From a virus: DNA of 20,435 nt. The translations under genes were made by a program, and so were the position numbers. Location of the stretch: positions 1 through 20,435 of IMG/VR virus record IMGVR_UViG_3300024518_001195; one strand, written 5' to 3'. The number at the start of each line of letters is the position of its first letter. The stretch's first letter is position 1. Under the pieces are notes generated by a model. The model did no database searches, had not been told where the DNA came from, and worked only from the letters and a program-made list of their open reading frames with translations. Positions 9,538-14,439 of this stretch are shown piece after piece.

Positions 9538-9949
9538 GTAATTCCTTTATGTATTTATCTTTAATCATGTTTATCAGTACTTGGGTATTTTCTTCGGTAA
9601 GTCCTAAAATATCAATACCGTATCTTTCCGTTAAAACTGTATCTTCTTTTACATCGTCAGCAGCTATAAACATTCCCCACTTGTCAACCTTTACTCTAAA
9701 CGATTGGTAAAACTCTCCAGTATCTTTTAGGTTTATATGTCCTTCACGCTTTCCGAACTCTCTTACTGAACGTTCGCTATAGTCAGGCAAGAAAGAGCCG
9801 TCAGAGCGAACCCCATCATCATACAATTGGTCGTCTGTGTTTAGTCTAATGATTTCAAACTGTGTTTCACGGTCAATCACTTCAAACCAAATAGCGTTTT
9901 CGTCTATTGTAGTTAGGTTGGTTAGATATGTGTATAAGCTCTCAAACAT
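9518..9949 (-). CDS. Tail-completion-like protein, first gene of the tail operon
   Basis: A 143-residue soluble alpha/beta protein. Its centre, DTGEFYQSFRVKVDKWGMFIAAD, resembles the pattern of HK97 gp10-like tail-completion proteins (a TG-x-F/L motif, then a strand pair), and it ends in a charged helix. The likeness is by eye and weak. The start is fixed: the in-frame codons upstream run through the terminator to a stop with no other start. Unusually, eight U residues of an intrinsic terminator hairpin (9958-9984) run directly into the ATG, so expression probably needs read-through or refolding of the leader. Alternatives are a neck protein or a phage-specific structural protein. Confidence 0.65.
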   Translation of the reverse strand: MFESLYTYLTNLTTIDENAIWFEVIDRETQFEIIRLNTDDQLYDDGVRSDGSFLPDYSERSVREFGKREGHINLKDTGEFYQSFRVKVDKWGMFIAADDVKEDTVLTERYGIDILGLTEENTQVLINMIKDKYIKELHERLSN

Positions 9950-9984
9950 AAAAAAAAGACTCCCTAACTAATAGCTAAGGAGTC
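9950..9984 (-). terminator. Intrinsic terminator/attenuator abutting a start codon
   Basis: On the minus strand GACTCCTTAGC, loop TATTA and GTTAGGGAGTC form an 11-bp stem with two G-U pairs, followed by eight U. The last U is the base before the ATG at 9949. A transcript from the promoter at 10028-10035 would end here after roughly 70 bases. A second copy of GGACTC (10014-10019, minus sense) lies near the 5' end and could pair with the 3' arm instead, so an attenuator is plausible. Confidence 0.75.
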
Positions 9985-10005
9985 CAAAAATAGAATTATG
10001 AAAAA

Positions 10006-10023
10006 ATCAGAAAGAGTCCTGAT
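10006..10023 (-). promoter_or_regulatory. Small 5' hairpin in the tail-operon leader
   Basis: Minus-strand ATCAG, loop GACTCTTT, CTGAT forms a 5-bp hairpin followed by six T, just downstream of the promoter's -7 box. Its eight-base loop is complementary, with two G-U pairs, to AGGGAGTC, the 3' arm of the downstream terminator, so a loop-to-arm interaction could compete with termination. The hairpin is weak; the pairing is seen in the sequence but its use is speculative. Confidence 0.4.
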
Positions 10024-10027
10024 AGTA

Positions 10028-10069
10028 CAAAGATACAATAATTATTTACATATTGTTATATTTTTAACA
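10028..10069 (-). promoter_or_regulatory. Tail-operon promoter with upstream palindrome
   Basis: On the minus strand TATCTTTG (10028-10035) matches the Bacteroidota -7 box TAnnTTTG. No TTG is present at the usual spacing. Instead an inverted repeat, TGTTA-AAAATA-TAACA (10054-10069), ends 18 bases upstream of the box. The same layout, with a 17-base identical core AATTATTGTATCTTTGT, precedes the portal gene. An activator binding in place of the -33 contact is the simplest reading. The promoter lies directly after the terminator at 10086-10111 and drives the tail genes. Confidence 0.65.
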
Positions 10070-10075
10070 GTTTAT

Positions 10076-10111
10076 TGCAAAAGAAAACCCTCACAACTTA
10101 ATGTAAGGGTT
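10076..10111 (-). terminator. Intrinsic terminator of the accessory cassette
   Basis: Minus-strand AACCCTTACA, loop of six, TGTGAGGGTT gives a 10-bp stem with one G-U pair (10086-10111), followed by a T-rich tract (TTCTTTT). It sits about 45 bases after the stop of the 57-residue gene and just upstream of the tail promoter, separating the cassette from the tail operon. Confidence 0.8.
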
Positions 10112-10116
10112 TAAAT

Positions 10117-10152
10117 AGTACATTACTGGCGTAATTACTCCGCTTTTGTACT
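10117..10152. repeat. Nested inverted repeats after the coiled-coil gene
   Basis: AGTAC (10117-10121) and GTACT (10148-10152) form an outer inverted repeat around an imperfect 14-bp palindrome, GGCGTAATTACTCC (12 of 14 symmetric, 10128-10141). It lies between the stop of the 57-residue gene and the terminator. It could be an operator or a stabilising 3' RNA hairpin; a chance palindrome is also possible. Confidence 0.35.
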
Positions 10153-10154
10153 GT

Positions 10155-10328
10155 TTACAAATCAGTCGAAAAATGTTCTATATTTTCCTTGTGTTGTTTA
10201 ATCATAGCCTTTGTCATTTCTAAGTGATGTAAAGACTTCTTAATTTCTTTTTTAACAATCTTCTTTTCCTTTTTTAATGATACTAAATCTTCTTTTAGCC
10301 TCATTACGAATTCTTCGTTTTCTGTCAT
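10155..10328 (-). CDS. Small coiled-coil protein
   Basis: A 57-residue protein (MTENEEFVMRLKEDLVSLKK, ending NIEHFSTDL). Residues about 5-52 are one continuous charged helix with hydrophobic heptad positions, suggesting a coiled coil. The ATG follows an A-rich AACAAATAAACAAAT leader like those of its neighbours. It is the last gene before the cassette terminator. No function is recognised. Its coding status rests on the leader, lysine/glutamate periodicity and position. Confidence 0.65.
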   Translation of the reverse strand: MTENEEFVMRLKEDLVSLKKEKKIVKKEIKKSLHHLEMTKAMIKQHKENIEHFSTDL

Positions 10329-10338
10329 ATTTGTTTAT

Positions 10339-10671
10339 TTATTTGTTTTTATCTTTTGTATTATTTTCCTTCATTGATATAACTTGTAGATTTTTTAAAG
10401 TGTTATTTAAAGGATTGTTATCTATGTGGTCAACAACTATTTTTCTATCTCCATAGGTGTGATTTAAAAAAGTCATAGCCATTAATGAATGAACCCTTTT
10501 AGTAAACTTCTTACCATCCAAGTATAACGTTACTTGATGATAATTCCTTCTAGGAACACCGCTTAAGTGAGGTTTAATCACTCTGTTTAATTTACTGTCA
10601 TACACTAATGCATCCTTTGATATTAAATACCTACCATTAAACCCTTCTATTTCTTTAAACTTGTCATTCAT
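10339..10671 (-). CDS. Free-standing HNH endonuclease with NUMOD4-like N-terminus
   Basis: A 110-residue protein. Residues about 5-35 (FKEIEGFNGRYLISKDALVY) match the NUMOD4 DNA-binding pattern. HNH elements follow: H61 in RVHSLMAMTFL, then VVDHIDNNPLNN with D81-H82 and D84-N85-N86, and N94 in LKNL. These are the metal-binding and catalytic features of the HNH_3 homing-type nucleases that phages carry between genes. It cuts DNA and probably promotes its own spread. It starts two bases after the stop of the acidic 107-residue gene. No intron or split gene is seen, so it appears free-standing. At 110 residues it is compact, with little room for further C-terminal DNA-binding modules. Confidence 0.9.
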   Translation of the reverse strand: MNDKFKEIEGFNGRYLISKDALVYDSKLNRVIKPHLSGVPRRNYHQVTLYLDGKKFTKRVHSLMAMTFLNHTYGDRKIVVDHIDNNPLNNTLKNLQVISMKENNTKDKNK

Positions 10672-10673
10672 AC

Positions 10674-10997
10674 CTATCCGTTTTGTAAATAGTTACCCTC
10701 TCGCATATCATAAGCGACTGCGTAAGCATCATCATATGAGGTATTCTCAAACAAATAAAGCTCACCACCTGTAAGGTTAATATTGTCAAAATGGTCATGA
10801 GCAATAGCAACAACTACTTTCTCTAAATCTTCTGTCACTAATATTTCTGCATTTTCGCCACCATCACTGACAAGCCAAACAACACTTTTAAAGCCTGTGT
10901 TTTTTATGTCAATAATAAAGTCTGTAAGCTGGGTACTTGACTTAAAATAAAACTTGTCAACGTCACCTTTTCCAATTCCTAAATTTAATTCAATCAT
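10674..10997 (-). CDS. Small acidic protein of unknown function
   Basis: A 107-residue soluble protein, MIELNLGIGKGDVDKFYFKS onward, with 19 Asp/Glu against 7 Lys/Arg, so strongly acidic. The pattern suggests a compact alpha/beta domain (FIIDIKNTGFKSVVWLVSDG, then EKVVVAIAHDHFD). It lies in the accessory cassette between a small membrane protein and the HNH gene. Host-interaction roles such as inhibition of a host enzyme or nucleic-acid mimicry fit small acidic phage proteins, but nothing specific is seen. Its leader AAATTAAATAGAT is typical of this phage. Confidence 0.7.
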   Translation of the reverse strand: MIELNLGIGKGDVDKFYFKSSTQLTDFIIDIKNTGFKSVVWLVSDGGENAEILVTEDLEKVVVAIAHDHFDNINLTGGELYLFENTSYDDAYAVAYDMREGNYLQNG

Positions 10998-11003
10998 ATC
11001 TAT

Positions 11004-11168
11004 TTAATTTAAAGTTACTAATCCAGTAGCAAGGAAAGCCATTATTCCAGCTGCTATTAATGTCCCGTAAAGGACTACCTGTAAGTTTACCTTTGTTGAG
11101 TACGTGTTGTTGTAGATGCCTACTAATAACTCTTCTACTCTCTCTTCGTGTGTTTTTTCTTCTTTCAT
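11004..11168 (-). CDS. Small single-pass membrane protein
   Basis: A 54-residue protein starting MKEEKTHEERVEELLVGIYN, with a charged N-terminal helix (1-20) and one membrane segment at about 31-52 (VVLYGTLIAAGIMAFLATGL). The frame is open upstream to a possible ATG at 11246, but the ATG at 11168 follows an A-rich leader (AAACAGATAAAT) and gives a normal product, so it is preferred. The upstream extension would overlap the end of the preceding gene. A holin-like role is possible given size and topology, yet no endolysin lies nearby; a superinfection-exclusion or other membrane factor is equally possible. Confidence 0.65.
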   Translation of the reverse strand: MKEEKTHEERVEELLVGIYNNTYSTKVNLQVVLYGTLIAAGIMAFLATGLVTLN

Positions 11169-11224
11169 ATTTATCTGTTTTTTGTGTAAAGTTACTAATA
11201 TATATTTAATACGCAAGTTTTTAT

Positions 11225-11386
11225 TTATGAGCCGCAACCGATACAATCAAAATGGCTATCTTCAGGCTTCACTCCTTTAATTTCCATTTCTAAATTGTGA
11301 ATCTTGTCTTTAATATCCATGTCTTTAATCATGTCACCAGTTAATTGTTGCTTAAGTTCTTCGATTTGTTGTTGTTTACTTTTCAT
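11225..11386 (-). CDS. Small protein with coiled coil and C-terminal CxxC
   Basis: A 53-residue protein, MKSKQQQIEELKQQLTGDMI onward, with a Gln/Lys/Glu-rich helix and a C-terminal HFDCIGCGS tail (C48 and C51). The frame is open upstream to 11449, but the ATG at 11386 is preceded by the A-rich TAAATAAACAAATAACA leader seen at other starts and is chosen. The terminal CxxC pair could bind metal or act in a thiol exchange, though one pair alone suggests dimerisation through a shared metal or a partner. It is the first firm gene downstream of the repeat-bearing leader region. Function unknown. Confidence 0.65.
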   Translation of the reverse strand: MKSKQQQIEELKQQLTGDMIKDMDIKDKIHNLEMEIKGVKPEDSHFDCIGCGS

Positions 11387-11515
11387 TGTTATTTGTTTAT
11401 TTAATAATTTAATATACCAACTCCTTAATACTGCAATAGTAACTATCACAATAGAAGTCTAACTTAATAGACCTTTACCCAACCTTACACACTTCACTCT
11501 GCAACCTTTTCTTAT

Positions 11516-11639
11516 TAATTCAATCTTTCGATTAGGCTATTTGTCTCAGTTGTTAATTATCTCTTTCGAGTTTGCAGCACCTTGTTTCGGAGTAGAAGAG
11601 CAAGGATTTATAAAACAACCGTTGTAATTGAGTCTTTCG
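11516..11639 (-). repeat. Three direct copies of CGAAAGA-N3-AATTA
   Basis: Minus-strand CGAAAGAnnnAATTA occurs at 11625-11639, 11554-11568 and 11516-11530, all in one orientation and with 12 fixed positions. Spacing is irregular (71 and 38 bases between starts). They fall in the stretch between a leader terminator and the CxxC gene. Repeats like these can be protein-binding sites on DNA, RNA stem-loop parts or antitermination sites. Which of these applies cannot be told. Confidence 0.5.
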
Positions 11640-11692
11640 CTTTTGTTTAATGACTGAGGAACGGGAAACAATAAACAGTCTATGTCAAACAT
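11546..11692 (-). CDS. Possible 48-residue cysteine-containing ORF
   Basis: An open frame of 48 codons from ATG at 11692: MFDIDCLLFPVPQSLNKSER, then a segment with GCFINPCSSTPKQGAANSKE. It has three Cys and a hydrophobic N-terminal patch but no clear leader, since it starts nine bases after a terminator U-tract. A second frame is also open over much of the same DNA, and two of the three CGAAAGA repeats lie inside it, which argues that the conserved content may be RNA rather than protein. Treat as a weak candidate. Confidence 0.25.
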   Translation of the reverse strand: MFDIDCLLFPVPQSLNKSERLNYNGCFINPCSSTPKQGAANSKEIINN

Positions 11693-11700
11693 AAACACAC

Positions 11701-11735
11701 AAAAAAAGGTCTAAACACTCTCACCTGTCTAAACC
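11701..11735 (-). terminator. Intrinsic terminator in the cassette leader
   Basis: On the minus strand GGTTTAGAC, a 10-base loop AGGTGAGAGT and GTTTAGACC pair over 9 bp with two G-U pairs, followed by seven U. In the plus sense the same arms carry two C-A mismatches and no U-tract, so it works leftward only. A transcript from the promoter at 11812-11819 would end after about 105 bases. The loop octamer GTGAGAGT is exactly complementary to ACTCTCAC upstream (11778-11785). Confidence 0.75.
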
Positions 11736-11806
11736 TTAACTTGTAGTATTGCTACTCTTTTATAATGTCTTTTAAGCGTGAGAGTTACCTTGTTCGGTAG
11801 TGCTTA
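11701..11806 (-). ncRNA. Candidate short leader RNA or sRNA of about 105 nt
   Basis: The span from the expected start site below the -7 box to the terminator U-tract has no start codon with a usable frame. It contains a small GTAG-CAATA-CTAC hairpin, the ACTCTCAC segment and the terminator whose loop matches it. It may be an attenuated leader of the cassette genes or a stand-alone small RNA. The 5' end is estimated from promoter spacing. No known RNA family is recognised. Confidence 0.45.
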
Positions 11807-11811
11807 CATTA

Positions 11812-11819
11812 CAAAGATA
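11812..11819 (-). promoter_or_regulatory. Leftward cassette promoter (-7 box)
   Basis: Minus-strand TATCTTTG matches the Bacteroidota -7 box TAnnTTTG and is identical to the box of the portal and tail promoters. No TTG is found 17-23 bases upstream, and the TGTTA palindrome of the other two is absent. It is arranged back-to-back with the rightward promoter at 11831-11860. It would drive the leader at 11806-11701 and, if read through, the small-gene cassette. Confidence 0.55.
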
Positions 11820-11830
11820 ATGATTTTATT

Positions 11831-11860
11831 TTGATTATTAGAATAATATGTTTAGATTTG
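11831..11860 (+). promoter_or_regulatory. Rightward promoter of the 52-residue gene, with operator-like repeat
   Basis: TTG (11831-11833), a 19-base spacer and TAGATTTG (11853-11860) match the Bacteroidota promoter well. The spacer contains a 14-base inverted repeat, ATTATT-AG-AATAAT (11834-11847), which also lies upstream of the leftward promoter, so one bound protein could control both. The start codon is only 13 bases beyond the box. Confidence 0.7.
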
Positions 11861-11873
11861 AAGAAAAAAAGAT

Positions 11874-12032
11874 ATGGGAAAAGAAAAACCTATAGGAATA
11901 CTGACAAGTGATAATAAGTTAACAGACGAGGAAAAGGAACAACTTAAGAAAGAATTTGAAGAAGACAAAATCACTACATTTGTAAGATTTACTGAACATA
12001 AGCTTAATTACATTAAAATAGAAAACAAATAA
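11874..12032 (+). CDS. 52-residue plus-strand gene with its own promoter (moron-like)
   Basis: A 52-residue hydrophilic protein, MGKEKPIGILTSDNKLTDEE onward, with a charged helix (EEKEQLKKEFEED) and a strand-like C-terminal half (TTFVRFTEHKLNYIKIENK). It is the only convincing rightward gene in the window. A promoter with consensus spacing precedes it, an A-rich AAAAAAAGAT leads into the ATG, and a terminator shared with the head operon follows 19 bases after its stop. That self-contained layout inside an opposing late operon is the definition of a moron, a gene often expressed in lysogens. The product's role is unknown; a small regulator or host-interaction protein would fit. Confidence 0.7.
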   Translation: MGKEKPIGILTSDNKLTDEEKEQLKKEFEEDKITTFVRFTEHKLNYIKIENK

Positions 12033-12050
12033 ATATGTGGATTAAAACAA

Positions 12051-12078
12051 AAAGCCCCACCAATTACGGTAGGGCTTT
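12051..12078. terminator. Bidirectional terminator between head operon and plus-strand gene
   Basis: AAAGCCCCACC, loop AATTAC and GGTAGGGCTTT form an 11-bp stem with a single C-A mismatch on the plus strand, which becomes a G-U pair on the minus strand. A T-rich tract (TTTCTTTTT) follows in the plus direction and TTGTTTT in the minus direction. It lies four bases after the stop of the last head-operon gene and 18 bases after the 52-residue gene, so it ends converging transcripts. Confidence 0.85.
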
Positions 12079-12082
12079 CTTT

Positions 12083-12283
12083 TTACTTCTTAGTTCTCTT
12101 TCTCTTAGGCTTGGACTCTTTAACCTCGTAGTTAGGTTTAGTTAATCCGTGTGCGAGCTTCCAGAGTTTACGCAGTGAGTTGTGGTCAAACTTATGAGCG
12201 AACTTAGTGACAAATTCATCCTCTTTAAGCGACTTAATAAAGTCTTTGTTCCACTTCTCATTAGCGTGTTCAATAGTTCTCAT
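12083..12283 (-). CDS. Small basic protein after the major tail protein
   Basis: A 66-residue helical protein, MRTIEHANEKWNKDFIKSLK onward, ending in the strongly basic KPKRKRTKK. It starts in a TAATG overlap with the major tail protein gene and is the last gene before the operon terminator. The basic tail suggests contact with nucleic acid or with an acidic virion surface. In other siphophages the slot after the tube protein holds assembly factors; no family is recognised here. Confidence 0.7.
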   Translation of the reverse strand: MRTIEHANEKWNKDFIKSLKEDEFVTKFAHKFDHNSLRKLWKLAHGLTKPNYEVKESKPKRKRTKK

Positions 12284-13218
12284 TATAGAGATACAACTGT
12301 ATTAACTGCAACGTCATATCCAGCTTTAGTAATTGTCACTTGAATTACATCTCCTGTAGTCGGTGCTGCTGTAGTTACGTCAATCGTATAGTTACCTGCT
12401 GAAGTCTCAGTCACAGAATCAGGAACGATAGCCGCTGCTGTAGTGTTGTTGTAAACTGCGAAGTCTCCAATAACTAACCCTTCTAAGTAGTCAGGTGTAG
12501 CTGCTGAACCAAAAGCAGTACTAACTACGTCAACAATAGATGTTGCGGAAGCTGCTGTTAAAGATTGTGCTGCTGCGATATTAGCCTCTAAAGTAGTTGC
12601 TTTATATCCTAAGTCTTCTGGTGTTAAAGCCATAGAGCTAGATAGAGCTACGTCAGAATCTAAATCCCATGAAACCATCATTTTCTGTACTGTTGTATCA
12701 GTTGCGAACTCCATGAAAGCGTCAAACGTTTCTGCTGAAGCCATATAACCGTAAAGGTTGTTACCTTCTAACTCTCCCCATAAATTACCAGCTACATCTA
12801 CATAGTAGAAATCGAAGTCAGAACAACCAAACTTCTCAGCTTCTTTAAGGATAGCAGCTACTGCATCTTTTGCGTATGTTTTAAATGCTAAAGTATAAAT
12901 ACCACCTTGTCCTTGAATCTTATACTTTCTTTGAGATGGTGCAGTTTCATAAACTGTTTCTGTTCTCTCGAATGTAGGTTCTTCAACTCTTGGGAAAGGG
13001 TAGAATCTTGATTGTGCATCTAAAGACGCTAATAATAACGCTTGCACGTCTGCTCCTAGTGTTCCAGAAGTAACGTCAATGCTGTTTCTTGTTACGCCAT
13101 CCGCTTGGTATCGTGGTACGATAATAGGGAACGCCATTGTTCTCATTTCAATTACGCAGTTAGGTCTTCCTAAACTCCCAAAAGTTGGGCTTGCGCATGA
13201 GCAAATTCCTGTTGCCAT
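12283..13218 (-). CDS. Probable major tail (tube) protein
   Basis: A 311-residue protein. Residues about 25-200 have the mixed beta and single-helix character of tail-tube subunits (QRKYKIQGQGGIYTLAFKTY, then a helix AAILKEAEKFG). Residues about 225-311 are Thr/Ala/Val-rich and beta-patterned, ending in a motif like small Ig-type decoration domains added to tube proteins (SAGNYTIDVTTA, TTGDVIQVTITKAGYD). The N-terminus is unusual, with C6, C8 and C21. It follows the neck candidate after 20 bases and has an A-rich leader. Position and length fit a tube protein; the call rests on context and composition, not a recognised signature. Confidence 0.6.
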   Translation of the reverse strand: MATGICSCASPTFGSLGRPNCVIEMRTMAFPIIVPRYQADGVTRNSIDVTSGTLGADVQALLLASLDAQSRFYPFPRVEEPTFERTETVYETAPSQRKYKIQGQGGIYTLAFKTYAKDAVAAILKEAEKFGCSDFDFYYVDVAGNLWGELEGNNLYGYMASAETFDAFMEFATDTTVQKMMVSWDLDSDVALSSSMALTPEDLGYKATTLEANIAAAQSLTAASATSIVDVVSTAFGSAATPDYLEGLVIGDFAVYNNTTAAAIVPDSVTETSAGNYTIDVTTAAPTTGDVIQVTITKAGYDVAVNTVVSL

Positions 13219-13237
13219 TTCTTTTAAATTTTATTAA

Positions 13238-13924
13238 TTAACATTTACAAATATCAGTATCAAATAAGTCTAAGTCAAAACTAACCTCGATACCGCTCAA
13301 ATCTTCGTTTATTATCTTCTTTGTACTTCCCTTGTCTGAAACAACCACACCAAAACGGCTTCTAGGCTTGCTTCTAAGCGTCGTACTGCTTCTGAATGAA
13401 TAACTACCCTCAATCGCTAACTTTAAAGCGTCTCTAAGGTTCTCCATAGGCACAATTACATTAGTATTGTGTTCTACGTTCTTCCATTTAGGTTCATTCG
13501 CCCAATCCATAAAGAACATACGTCCATTAAATGAGCAATCTAACGCACTGTCTTTGTCTCCGTCCTCTTCGTCATAAGGCTCTAAAAGCCAAATAAAAGG
13601 TGTTTTGTCTAGTGTAGACTGACTGATTTGTACGTATTCTTGATTAGTACTCGCTGGTGAACCATGCAAAAAGGTAATAGAAGGAGCAACAACAATCGAA
13701 CCTGTGAAACTAAGGCTATGACCATACGGTTCTACCTCTATCCAATCGTTATTCGAAAACGCTGTTACTTTAAATTCATTCCCTAGTTCGTCCTTAACTA
13801 TTTTAGTTACTGTAATATGTAACGTCTTACAAACATAGATGCGATTACCTACAATGCTTAAAACATTAACGTTAAGGTCTACTAAAGAGATCGTATCCTT
13901 CAATATGTTTACCAAATTTGACAT
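13238..13924 (-). CDS. Neck / tail-completion candidate
   Basis: A 228-residue beta-rich soluble protein, MSNLVNILKDTISLVDLNVN onward, containing a long loop region (EPYDEEDGDKDSALDCSF) and ending DTDICKC with C226 and C228. It overlaps the connector-like gene by TAATG and precedes the tube-protein gene. In this position siphophages encode head-closure and tail-terminator proteins, so it is probably one of these. No signature motif was recognised. The CxC end is odd for a neck protein and is paired with a CxC near the start of the tube-protein candidate. Confidence 0.55.
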   Translation of the reverse strand: MSNLVNILKDTISLVDLNVNVLSIVGNRIYVCKTLHITVTKIVKDELGNEFKVTAFSNNDWIEVEPYGHSLSFTGSIVVAPSITFLHGSPASTNQEYVQISQSTLDKTPFIWLLEPYDEEDGDKDSALDCSFNGRMFFMDWANEPKWKNVEHNTNVIVPMENLRDALKLAIEGSYSFRSSTTLRSKPRSRFGVVVSDKGSTKKIINEDLSGIEVSFDLDLFDTDICKC

Positions 13925-14430
13925 TAAAAAGGATGATTAAATGGTTTATCTACTCCGTTAAACTCTGGGTATGTTGCCTCGTCTACGTTACACATATAGT
14001 ACTGAATAACTTTAAACGTTTCAACCGCTTCGTTGTATCTTCGTGTAATATCGTGGTAAATAGCTGAAACTGGCTCATTGTTTTCACTCAAAACCATACT
14101 AATCCCAGTTGTATCTACTCTAGTCACACGTTGACGTAAATAAGCGTAGTAAACAAAACCCTTTAACATCTCTTTAATACCATCAGACTTTATCAAAATA
14201 TCGTCTGTTTGGTCATAAAACGAATCAAAAACTTTAATAAATCGTGCTGAAGTCGGAACTTCTGCAACTAAATCAGCGATAAACAAGCCGTATAACTCCA
14301 CGCCAAACAACTCGAGAAGTCTATCTTCCTGCTCTTTAGTTATGAAGTTCTGTAAATCGGTGTCCTGCTCAGTGTTGATTGGTATCAAATACGGAGCATT
14401 GGCGAAATCACTTGTACTAATTACTGACAT
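13924..14430 (-). CDS. Head-tail connector-like protein
   Basis: A 168-residue mainly helical protein. Residues 25-60 (EQEDRLLELFGVELYGLFIADL) and 85-100 (GIKEMLKGFVYYAYLRQRVTR) form the helix pairs typical of small gp6/gp15-type adaptor proteins that sit under the portal. In Bacteroidota phages proteins of this pattern occur right after the capsid gene. A C-terminal helix (YNEAVETFKVIQYYM) precedes an Asn/Pro tail. It overlaps the following gene by TAATG. The adaptor role is inferred from fold pattern and position. Confidence 0.65.
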   Translation of the reverse strand: MSVISTSDFANAPYLIPINTEQDTDLQNFITKEQEDRLLELFGVELYGLFIADLVAEVPTSARFIKVFDSFYDQTDDILIKSDGIKEMLKGFVYYAYLRQRVTRVDTTGISMVLSENNEPVSAIYHDITRRYNEAVETFKVIQYYMCNVDEATYPEFNGVDKPFNHPF

Positions 14431-14439
14431 TTATAAACT

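Larger units (their letters stand above)
11387..11700 (-). other. Leader-like region without a firm gene
   Basis: This 314-base stretch lies between a terminator and the CxxC gene. It holds the three CGAAAGA repeats, one possible 48-codon open frame and no convincing promoter. It is less AT-rich than the other intergenic gaps and has several short inverted segments (CCTTG at 11580-11584 with CAAGG further right). Together with the leader at 11701-11806 it could form one long structured 5' region for the cassette genes. No tRNA-like arrangement with a T-loop was found. Confidence 0.5.

Noticed and set aside
9082-9949. Programmed frameshift joining the two pre-tape-measure genes
   Set aside because: The 20-base overlap has no clear slippery heptamer, and both frames have their own starts and full-length products.
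9998-10114. 38-codon plus-strand frame across the tail promoter
   Set aside because: It covers the palindrome, the -7 box and a terminator, and has no promoter or terminator of its own.
11686-11693. TATGTTTG on the minus strand as a promoter for the CxxC gene
   Set aside because: It fits TAnnTTTG, but no TTG or palindrome lies at a proper distance and it falls directly after the terminator U-tract; chance match likely.
11450-11700. tRNA or tmRNA gene in the gene-poor stretch
   Set aside because: Short inverted segments occur, but no T-loop consensus, acceptor stem or CCA arrangement could be built.
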